Positions 46,101-58,100 of a DNA stretch of 64,000 nt are shown here, one piece after another; positions within the stretch are counted from its first letter, which is position 1; every line of letters starts with the position of its first letter. The stretch spans positions 186,001 through 250,000 of the forward strand of contig NW_026570330.1 of NCBI RefSeq assembly GCF_019649055.1, given 5' to 3'. The position numbers were made by a program, and so were the translations under genes. Below the pieces are notes generated by a model. The model saw only the letters and a program-made list of their open reading frames with translations, did not search any database and was not told the DNA's origin. Source of the DNA: Paramacrobiotus metropolitanus. Lineage: Eukaryota; Tardigrada; Eutardigrada; Parachela; Macrobiotidae.

Positions 46101-49100
46101 CCTCGGTTAACAACCTTTCTAAATTTACGAAAATTAAGGAGCTAATTTCCCCCGGCTAAATTAATTTTTGGTCGGCGAAAAATAACTTTTCATAATTTTT
46201 CCGGAATTTTCGCCGATTTTCCCACGGCAAATAAAATTAATTCAAATTAAAAATTAATTGTGACGTCACGACGGCCGATTTTACATTATAAAATCTGACC
46301 AATCAGGATAGCGGGGAGATTCCCTATGCTATAGGCCCGTAATGAGTCATAGTTTTTTCGGAATTTTGCGCGCGGCACGCAGAATCGTGACGTAGGCAGC
46401 AATTTGCAAGACCACTTAGTGGTGTGTGACGTCATAGCATTCAGTGCTGTAGTATAGGACGTACGTAAGCTGTACCCTGTATTGACAACAGTACTGAGTT
46501 GCAAGTAGTACAAGCACATCCACACCATCACCCCTCACCCCACCGGACCTCTGCCCCCCACCGGACCTTAGCCCCACCGGGCCCTCGGACCTTCAACAGG
46601 CAAAAAGCCTCATCAGCCTCGGACAAGTCCCCAATAGGGATAGTCTGACTTTTTGGCCGAAGGGACAACCCGGAGGCTACTTCACAGCTCCAATAGAGCT
46701 ACCACCGAAGATGTCCGACCGATCGAACCCATACGAACGGAAGTTCGATCAAGGCTACGCCCGAAGGGATAACGCAGGCGGATACACCTTCCGTCATACC
46801 GGCCCGGGCAACGAGCCTCATTCGTCGGACTCCAACCGATCGAGCAAGTCCGGCAAATCGAACCAGTCGACCAAATCGGCCAAGGAGAAGCGAGATGCGC
46901 GGATCCTAGCGAACGACTTCACCTAATCGCCGGAGGATAGCTTCGAGGACGCACACGACCGGACGTTCCTCGAGCTACCACAGGCTGAGCCGGAGATTTT
47001 GCACGGCCCAATAGGTCGAAATGCGAACTCCGAGCCTGCGGCTGGACTTGTGCACCCAATAGGTGCCTCGCCAGTCTTCTTCCCGGCCATCACCCCGGAC
47101 AATGGAGCCTCGAGCCCGGCGCTAAGCAGCTCCGAGGTGTCACCGGACATGGGTGACCCTGTGCAGCCCCAACAGGGCGGCATGGCGGGATCAAAACCGA
47201 GGCAATGCCAGATGAGCCCGAGCCAATTGAAGGGTACGGTATCATCGACCCGGGGGTGACCCACAAGGCGGGTTCACCAACTAAGTCCCCACCGAGCCTG
47301 GCTCAAAGCCCCAAACCAACGGGCAACAACCCAAAATCTTCGGACAACAGTCGGAAATCGACGTCGCCGGACCCGAAACGACCCTACGGGACTCCGAAGG
47401 CGACCACACCGGACCCTAGGACCCTCACCGGGACTCCAACTCGGACTTCGAACTTATCGAAGCCGACCTCGGGAACTTCCAAATCACCAACGGGAAGGTT
47501 GCAGTCGGCTAGAGCCTCGGACCCCGAGGCTCGGACCCCCAACACCGGGGCTCGGACTCCGACCCAAAAGGTCGGAACATCCAAAACCCGGCCGGCAACC
47601 CCCACTTCTTCGGCGAAAAAAGCCGTTTCTCCGGTAAAATTCCGGATTTCATCGGTCGGAACGGACATAGCCTCCTCGGACGAGGTTGAGGGTTCGGTTA
47701 CCGAGGTTAACTTAACCTCGGTTGGCGGACCGTCATCCCCGAAAACCATGACCCCCGGCAGTGAACCCATGCTGACCCGAGCCAGCCGGATTGAAGCCTC
47801 ACAGGCTACTCGCAAGTCGAAATCGGCTTCACCGAAGGTTGCAAAGCCAACCACGGACCTTCCGGCTACACCACCGATGTTCGAACCCTCGAACTCCGGG
47901 GCCAGCAAAACCCCATCACCGACCGATGATATATTCGACGGAACCGTGTTACCCAATAAGGTAACCGAGCGTCCGGATAGCAGGAAGGGCTTCAGGTTTC
48001 CGTCACCGAAGCAGTACCCAGGCTCACACATCGGAGCCTCGGACTATACGCCTCGGCGGTACCTGACCAAGACCCCTCCGGAGAAGATCGATAACCCACA
48101 GGTCCTCCGTCAACGGATTTATGAGCTGCAAAACCAGCTCTTGGCCGGGCAAAACATCGTCGAATCGACGGAGAATGTTTTGTCCCAGACGGTAACTTCG
48201 CACAAGCAGGAGCGCAAGAGGCTCACTGATGAACTTGAACATGCGAACACCGTCATTGATGACCTTACCCAGGAGATTGAACGGTTAGAGGCCCAGTTGC
48301 AAGTAACTGAGGAGCCCTGCCGTTACGATCAGACCGAAGTCACCAGACTCCAGGACATGCTGGAGCAGTCTCGGGCCGAAGTGGTCACCCTGCGCCAAGA
48401 CTTGGAGCAGCGGTTAGAGACCCTCGGCTACTCCGAGGCTGGCTCGGCCGAGCTTCACAAGATGTTCGGCCGGGTGGATGAATATCGGGAAGAGAAGCAT
48501 CACCTCAAACAGGGCATCATCGGCCTGGAGGGAGAGATCGACGAACTAAACTCGGAACTCGACTTCCTCCGGACAGCCTATGAGAACCTCCGGTTGAACC
48601 AGAACGACCCGGAGGGTGTAGCCGTAGACCTTCGGCTATGCCAGGCCCAACTCGGCCAGCAGATCCTCGCCCTCACCACCCATCTTCAGAATGAAACAGC
48701 CCGGTTTGAACAGGCTCGCGTTGAGAATCTCGCAGTCATCGAGGCTCAACGAGCCCGGATCACACAGCTAGAGTCTGAGAAGACCCGACTGGAAATAGAC
48801 CAGGATCGTCTCCTAAAGTACCAACAGGAGCTTTATAACTTCGGTACGGATGTATCCAACAAGTACACCGACCTGTGCGGGAAGTACAACCAGCTGGCCC
48901 AGGAACGAGAAGACCTGGGCATCGAGGTCGCGTGCCTGAAGGAGGAAAAGACCCACCTGGAGGACTCCATGACCGAGCAACCTCCATCCTACCGGACTAC
49001 CCAAGAGCAGGATAAATGTCAACAGATCGATGACTACCTGCGTCGAGACAACCCCCTGCTGAACCCAATAGGTCAAATGGGGGCTCTCGAGGGACAAATC

Positions 49101-52100
49101 TACCAGGTCGGAATGCTACGGACTGAACCATCGGTTGGACCCATACCGAGGCCACCGGTAGTACCGTCAGCCCCGGAGCCGGAGCGAAACACTTCGACGG
49201 CTACCCCTAACGCACCGACCCATTCCACTACCACAACAACTACGGCTTACGGAGGGACATCCACAACGACGATGTTCTCAACCGGAACTAGGCCCGTAGC
49301 ATCGACTTCAACCGGACAAGACCAGCCCCGAGGCTCGAACCCCCGAGCCCCGGCAACCGGACCTGGCATGGGACTTCGACCGCCGGCGAACGCTTCGGTG
49401 GGAAGCTCTCAACCCAATTCGGGGAATTCCAACCGGGACCGACAACGTTCAGGCTCCCAGAACACGTACCCGCCGAGGATCGAAGTACAACCCGTATCGG
49501 CAGGGCAGCGCAATTGGGCTGACCCGGTACGCCCCGGCTATCCAGATAACGCACCACAGCAGCCTCGGCTAGATAACCGTGACCCAATAGGTCTGGTTGG
49601 CCCCGGCGCTGTTGGCAATGTCCCCTATCAGCCCCAGCAAGGCAACATGGGCCCAATAGGCCCGGTGCCCCAGGCTGACCAGTATGTGGTTATACCACCA
49701 GGGATGTGGCTCGACCAGAACCGAGTCCTCCAGAGGATGCCTGGGTATGTGGCACCGAACCAACCGCCGAACCAGGGGTACGGAGCACAGAACCCTCCGC
49801 CCGGACCGGGACAGCCGCAACAGCCGGCACCCCCTGGCAACCCTTATCCTCAACCACAGCCGTACCCACCTCAACCCGCCCCGGCTGCGCAGAACCAGCA
49901 AGCGGCCTATCCAATAGGTTGGAACCCTCCGGTAGCCCAACAGGCAATGCCGGTGGCCCAACCTCGTCAAACCCCACCACCCGATGAGCAGGATATTGCT
50001 CAAGCCCGACAAGAAGGCTACGAAGAAGGCCGGCGCCGTTATGAGGAACGGAATAACCGGATCCTGGCTCGGAAAAACCGGGCGGAGTTGCCGAAGTTTA
50101 ACGGCGACGGAGCCAAGGTGGAAGGCTGGATCACAAAGATCCGGCGAATCTATCGCTCGGAGGCTGACGACGTCGCAATGACGAACGTCGCCTTCATGAC
50201 GGAGCTGGAGGGCGCCCTTACTGGACAAGCCCTGGAGTGGTACCAGAACCAGTCAGCTCTGGAACCTGAGGAAAATGGATGGACCGTCGATTATTGGCTG
50301 CAGCAATTTGCGGCCCGGTTCATGGACCCTGACAAACAAGTCACGGCCGTGGCGGACATCACCACTAGGAAGTACATGCTGGGGCAAGAGACCCCCGAGC
50401 AGTACTATGACGCCATCATAAACCTCAAACAACGAGGCAACCTCACCGATGAATTAGCGGTCTTCTACCTGCGGACGAACGTCACGGAGCCAATCCTTCG
50501 GGCAGCTTTAGACGTCCGAATGCCGAAGACGACGCGTGAGTTCCGGGACTACGTACGGGACTTCACCCGGGGAAAGCCGATGTATCAGGTAGTTAAAGGT
50601 GGTAATACCACCAACTACATCACTGTCAGGACGGCGACTCCCGTCTCCGCGACTCAGCCGGCTCCCGGATACATCCAACCCAATTCGCCAGGTTACCAGA
50701 ATGTGCAACCGGGGCTTCATCGACAGAGCCCTCCGGCGACACCACCCCCTCAAGCCCGTGGTCAGATTGAACAGACTTGGGCGGCAATGGCGGCGTTGAA
50801 CCTGAATGGGGCCCCAACAGGGACCATGGTCACGCCGCCTGCCTATGGAAATAGCGGCCAACCGAGCCAGCCTCGGAGCCCCGGCTACGGCCAACCTCAG
50901 AGCCAGGGTTACTCCGGCTATGGCCAGCCCCAACAGGGCTATGGCCAGAACTCCGGCTACGGCCAACCTCAGAACCAGGGGTACGGCTACGGAGGCGGAT
51001 ATGCACGCGGTGGAGCCTCACAATATGGTGGCTCCGGCGGAAGATGCGGCGGCAAGAATCGCGGCGGAAACTTCGGCAACCGCGCGGGTGGAGGCGGCCA
51101 GGCCCAGAATGTGCAACGGCAGCCCCGGACACCACAGCAGGAGGCTCGCCTACAGGCAGCCTATGTCGATCGGATGGAAGCCAAGTTCTTCCAGTTGACC
51201 CAGAACGGAACGTTTACCTGCGGTCACTGCCTATGGGACAACCACAACCAAGCGAGTTGTGGCTATGCCAACCTCCGGCCGGAAGACAATCCGAACCGGA
51301 GATGGTACCTGGATTGGAGGTACCGGTACGATAATGGATGGCCATTAGGTTCGGCGAATCAGAACTTCCCGAACATCGTACCACCCCCGCGCCCCCGTCA
51401 GCAGAATGCCGGCGGATTCGGCGGCCAAGGCAGCCCTAACCGGCAGCCTGGCCAGGGAAATGGAGGGAACCCCCAGAATGGCGGTCGACCCCCATTGGCA
51501 ACCCCGCCACCAGCCCAACGGCCCCAACTGCCGCCGTCCCCGGCCCCCAATAGGGGCCCGGGCGGATTCCAACCGGCAGTTGGTGGGCCCGTCCCGGGTA
51601 CATCCCAGGGAAACGCTTGAGGTCGATGAGCTCCGGTGACTCGTTCGACCTCTGTCATCCGACGGAACCACCGGATAAGGATAACCCCACTAACCGGAAT
51701 AACCCTTTGGACACAACTCGGAACCTCAACGAGGATTTAGCCTCCGCAACGGTCAGCGAGGCCGCTAGAATCTTAGCGGCGGGGACGGTAGCCCAATTCG
51801 GCGCCGAACATCCCCGGTTCGGATACTCGGAGAATCAACCCGAACCTCGCCACGCCGATAATGCGGCTCCCGGACCAGAACAGGTACCCGGGAGGATCGG
51901 CCAAGGAACTTGGATCCGATCGGCAGCCGGGACACAGAATGTGCCCGGACCCCCAGGTCCAGAAGGTGAAGCCGGGGATGTCGGCCGGAGAAACCGGATC
52001 CGACCAGCCGGGACGAGAAATGTCACCAGGCTGCCCGGACGGCTCAGTGCCCAATTAGGCATTACGAGCCACGGGCCAAGCGGAGAATCGGGACGCCGAC

Positions 52101-55100
52101 CCGCAACCTTACAGGACGCCAGAATGACGCCTGAACCGTCCTTGGTAGGCCAACCAGGTAGACGGCCGGAGGCTCCGACCGACGAAGTAACGGAGTACTT
52201 CGAAGACTGGGAATCAGTACCTTTGGAGGCACAGGTGCCCGCCTACTGTCTGCAGCAGGAAGCGGACCTCTTCCAGCGACAACCGGCACGAACTGTAACC
52301 GGATCGCGTACGTTCTTCAACATGCAATATAACCTCTCAACCCTGCGAGAGGGTCAACCATCTATGGAGGAACGGATAGCAAGCCGGATACACCCGGTGG
52401 AAACCGCCGAATCGTTGACGGACGGAGTAGCTAACCGTTCGGAGGCGAATCACTTGGTTAAGGAAGTTCCATCCGGGCTACCAGGCTTACCATCCCCGAC
52501 AGAACGGCTAAGTCCACACCGACCCTCGGAGGGCTACCCACAAGACGGAGTAGACCCACCAAGGCTGGACAGAATTGCATCACCGCCGCGTGTAGACACC
52601 AATAGTGTCCCCGGCGGATCAACAACACCTTTAATCCCGGTCGAAGTGACCATTAGGGAAGTAACGATTGAACCGTTACAGACCACCGGGCGACCAAAGG
52701 TAGTCCGGGCATGGACACACGAAGTTCAGATTGGACCAGCCACAACCATGGCTATGTTGGACACCGGAGCCGAAACATCCCTAATAGAGGAGCGTTTCTG
52801 CCGGGCCAACAACCTTAAATTGGAATCCCTGGGCTATTTCACCAAAATACTCGGTGTCGGCGGACAAGTCGCCTTCATGGTAACCCATTGTTGTACCGTA
52901 CCGGTAACCTTGCAAGGATTCACCAGCCCCCATACCTTCCACGTCCAACCCAATAATTCGGACGTTCCTGTACTTCTTGGATGCGACTATCTGCACTCCA
53001 AGTTTGTCTTCACCCGGGCGCCAACGACCCCCAATGAGGGTCAGCGGAACCCATCTTCGGGTGTAGTGCAGCCCATCCCGATGCCAGAGGCATCGGGCAC
53101 GGCAACGAATGAGGCTCGGATAAATCGGCTTGATCACCCGATGAACCCCGGACCCCCGATCTGCCCGCAATGCTCGGACACCGAACGAAGCCTCGTAACG
53201 GAGCTGCAAATCCATAACGCCATCGAACAATACTTGGCGAAAGTACGGACGACCCGACTGGAACCAGTCCGAGGGATACTAAAGTCTATCCCGATACCAG
53301 AGGCATCGGCCTCTGGTATACTCAATCAAAGGTACCGAACTTGGTTTACCGGCATTCGACACCTCCTTGAAACCCGAACGATCGGCATAAAAACCGCACT
53401 CGAACGAGTTGGTGCAAGGACGGACGACCAGATCCGAGCTGCAAGGGAGGAATGCCAAGAAGTAATCGACCTAACTGAAGCCCTAGAAGAAGAAATTATC
53501 GAGTGGGAAGAAGAGCGGATCGTACTCCATGCACAATTCGTGGAACATCAGCTCCCCATACCGGCGATACTGGAAATCCAGTCCCACGAATTGGGCCGAC
53601 GACTCATTTGGCACTTCCGAGATCCTTATCACTTCGGTACCTTGGATACTGCCTCCTTTTGGAGTCGATACGGCGAAGACACCCGTATAACTAGGGTCGT
53701 GCCGGACTCCGAACCCCCGATTGAGCCTTGCAACTGGCACCAGGCTAAGAAAGTAAGGTACTCACAGTTTGTACTCACCGAGGCACAAGCAGCCATGGTG
53801 ATCACTGCAGCTAGAGCGGCCCAGGGTTTGCCTGAATACCTTGGCAACATCGAACCCGAAGCCCGGGGAGATGCTCCGATGGCTTTTCAGACGGCTTTGC
53901 GACTGATTTTCGCGGCCCGACTTGGCCACCATCACAGCCATTACACCCTGTACTGCGCGTATCGGAACAACAACATTCCGCCCCGACTTCGGACGGCGGT
54001 GGCCCGGTTAAGTACGCCAATGAGAGACACAGTGGTGGGATTATGGTTGCGTGACTTCCTGCTAACAGCGGAGCGATGGCATAAGGAGTACCAGTACCAT
54101 CCGGACGACGAAAAGGATGTCGACGAGCCTTCGACCCTCTCGGAATGGTGCCGGACCCATCGCCACTTGCCACCCGGGTTTACATCACCACCGATGCCCG
54201 AGGGTAAGTCATCTTACAGGTATAACATGTGGCCTGGTTCATCATCCTCGGGCAGGAACCGCCGAAGACGCGAAGCCCGCCGAACTAAAGCCGAAAAGCC
54301 CGGACAGGAAGCCTCGGAATCGCAGTCAACCTGTACCCAGGAGGCTACATCTTCAAACCACCCAGGACGACGGGATAAGGATGATGACTCGGAAGGCTCC
54401 CACTTCGGTGGCGGAGCCCCGGTCAACGTGGACTTGGAATAAAAGAGACCGGTAGCTGGACCCCAATAGGGTTAGGCTAACCGCAAAACCGGTCACACGG
54501 ACATGACGACGCCTCCAATAGAGAAGTATACCCCAGATGGAACCCAACCGAGGAGCCGCAGATCGCTGGCCAACCACCTCGCAGTTCGAACCACGACAAG
54601 CTAAAAACGCAGACCGCGCCTATTAACCATGATCGGCTACCTAACCGGACCCTCAATAAGGGATACGGAGGTAAAGCCCGCAGACCGCGCCCGATAACCA
54701 CACCCGTTACCAGGCCGCACCCTCAATAAGGGAAACGGTCCAAGAGCAGTGCAGATCGTATTAACCATGATCAGCTACCCAAACCGGACCCTCAATAAGG
54801 GACACGGCGGTAGACTTGACCCTGCGTCCAAACGGCCTGGAATATAACTTTTGCCCGAGCCAACTTCCACTGTACCGCTGCAGATCGCAGTTGTAACCAC
54901 GTTCTGCTACCATCGAAACTTATAGAATCAGTTACAAGTATGGCTGTCCGTGGCGATCTCAGCGAGGAAGGCAACCTGCAGACCGCACCTAACCACGACG
55001 CTATTACGACCAAGTAACCTGTCTTTCGATCCAAACAGATTGCTCGATACCTCACCGGACCCTAAAGGCTCCGGGGTACGAGGCCCAATAGGCCTCCACC

Positions 55101-58100
55101 TGTGGACGAAAATTCTAAGCTCCGTCCCTCCGACGCGGGAAGCAACGGTACCTACATCGCGGGAACGGAAATACCTCGGATCGAAAGACAGAGTCCAAAG
55201 ACGTGGACCTGACCGGACTCCATCCCATGAAAGGCTCAACAGCTTTTTACCTTGTGAACCCAAAAGGTTCCGAGGCGAGTGCCCAGCAAGGCCTGGCCAG
55301 GACCACCAAAATATGGATCTCACCTTACCCTCCTGAAGCGGACGGTTTGAAGCGAAGGCGAATATGGCACAAGAACCATTCGATAACTTCCCCGTGAACC
55401 CAATAGGTTCCAGGGAAGGTGCCTAATAGGCCGCCAGAAAGTTAGCGGAGCCTGATCCTCCGCGGACGACTAAGGCGGAAACTTAGACCTCGTCGTCAGT
55501 AGAGGATAACCGAACCGGCAACCCTCGGACTACCGTAGTTTTGGAAGAGAAGCCCCTAAACCACGTTAGTCCGGACCTTCGTACGAAAGGCGGTTTGTCG
55601 GCGCAATGCAGCATCATCAGCCGCATTGCACCGATAACCCACTCCGGCGGAAGAGCCCGGAATCGAACCTTGGATGGATCCCTCGGATAGACCCGATAAG
55701 TACGAGTTCAACCTGGACCGTACCGGACGTCTCCCCTGGTCTCCCCTGGATGAACCGGACAGAATGTTCTGGTCTCCGGCGACAATGACAGGAGGCGAAC
55801 CGAGCCAAGCAGCGAGGGGATTCAACCGAACTAAAGGGTTAGCCGACCCCCGACGGTTAGCTGGCTCCAGCTGGATCAGCGACTCCGCCGACCTGCTATC
55901 CACGGAGCTAAAAAGGGAACATCATAGGCCGTGGCAGAAGCCCGACCCACCATTGACTTAGGGAGTAGACCCCAATAGGGATACCCCGACGTCCAACCCT
56001 CCAACCCTCCAACCCTCCAACCCTCCGACCCTCGGACTAGAAGGGTCGAACCTGAAGGAAACCCCAGTTCACCGGGATAAATCGCACGAATAGCGGCTGG
56101 CTAGCGGTGAACTGTGACTACACAATTCATCTCTCGTCAGCCCCTCCGGCAGAAGGATCCTGGAGGCTGAGCCCCGGATAAAGTGGAACGTCACATCGGG
56201 ACGAATCGTACGAATAGCGACTGGACAAGCACAACTGCGCAACACACAGTTGTCCTTGCTCAGGTCCCTCCGACAGGGGAATCCCGGCTGACCTGTTCCG
56301 TAACTCGGACTATAGAGCCCAATAGGCTCTTACCCTCGGATCCTACCAGCCCGGACCCTGTTGGCATAGGAAGCAACAAGCCCTATACCGATGAAGCCCA
56401 GGTGACAGCCTGATCATCGGACCCTTCGCACGTAAGGAGGTTGACCAGGAGTTCCCAGCATGATCTGCCGGGTATTCCTGCTCGCACCCAACCGGCAGAA
56501 GGACTCTCGGAGGATGCAAGCCACCGCAGATCGCGTGTAACCACGATCTCTACCTCACCAAGGATGCCCTTTGAGGCCCAATAGGCCTCCATTCCACACC
56601 GGAACGGATGAAGTTCCTCGGGATCAGCCGAGGAACGGACCATCATGGATTCCGTCTTTAAAACTTAGAGTGTCTACCTCGTGGCTTAGACCCAACTAGG
56701 TCTTATACAGCCGCCGAGGAACCTCTGTCTGCATAATTCTTGCTAGTCACCCGGTGGACATCTCTAGCATCAAGCGGACTCCCACCAGAGCATGTTGGGC
56801 CAGTCTCGTTACCGAGGTTTGGACCCTGTCCAGAGGCCAACTGACCCCGGACACCGAGGCTAACTGACCCTCGGATACCTGCTCGGACCCTGTCCAGAGG
56901 CACTGACCCTCTCCAAGTTACCCAATAGGCGACGGGAGACGTTAAAAAGGGTTTTGCCCGGGCAGAATGCCTTGGGACCAGCCTTAGCGGATGCTGACTA
57001 CCTTACCACCGAGGCTACCCCGGACACGGAGGCTGCCCCGGGTAGCAACTTCATCTTACCGGTGAGACCCTCGGTAGAGTTGCCCAATAGGCGACCTGCA
57101 CCGTTAATAAGGGTTTTACCGGGAGGAAGCGACCATCAGACTGTCAACTATCAATCAACCGAGGCCAACCGACCCTTGGACCCTCGGACTTTAACCTTCA
57201 AAGTCCGGAACCCACCCTTCACGTGTTACCCAATAGGTAACCAGAGAGGGACTTGGGATTTTTGACCGGACAGAACACCTAGCACATCGCGTAACCACGA
57301 TCTGCCGGCACAGCCGAGGGTACATCGGGACTTTACCTCGAGTACCGAGGCTGCATCTATCGACCCTTCGAACCTGGCGAATATCCTCTCCGAGTTACCC
57401 AATAGGTGACAGGAGACGAACATGGGATTTTCAGCCGGGCGGACCATCACTGTACCCATTTGCCAGAGCAGCCGAGGGTATAACCCGGACTCTAACTCGA
57501 GTACCGAGGCTGCCAATGGATTTAGACTCAGTAACCGAGGCTGAGCTTGGACTCTGATTTTGCAACCGGAGCTGATCCTTGGTTACCGAGGCTACCATCG
57601 GACTTCAAAACTTTGAAGCTAACCGTATACAGGGTCGGACTCCCGCACAGAGGCCATAACATCGCTCGGACCAGAACGTGGCTTACACTGCACGGTGCGG
57701 TGTAAACCACGTCCATCAACCATTCAACCCCATGGAGACCAGGCATCAACCGGTCCTTGTTACCCAATAGGTGACAGGACATGACATTACGGTTTTTGCC
57801 TGGATGGAACCTCGGATCACCGGACATTTCGGACGATCCACCGATTAATAGACCCAATAGGTCTTATCCTGCACCCAGAGAGGGTACCTTACGGTATTCG
57901 CGGAAGCGACGGTGCCTCTCCATCAACCTTACCCGATGAACCTCGGTCGGCTACAAGTACGAACTTGTTTGACCCGGCTATGAAGGTTCCAATCAAGCTT
58001 TTACCGAAGGATCCTGGTCGGAAAGTGTGTTTCACGCCCGTTTCACACCCGACACCGGAGATCCATACTCTTTACCCGAAGTCAATAGGGTCGAACCTTC

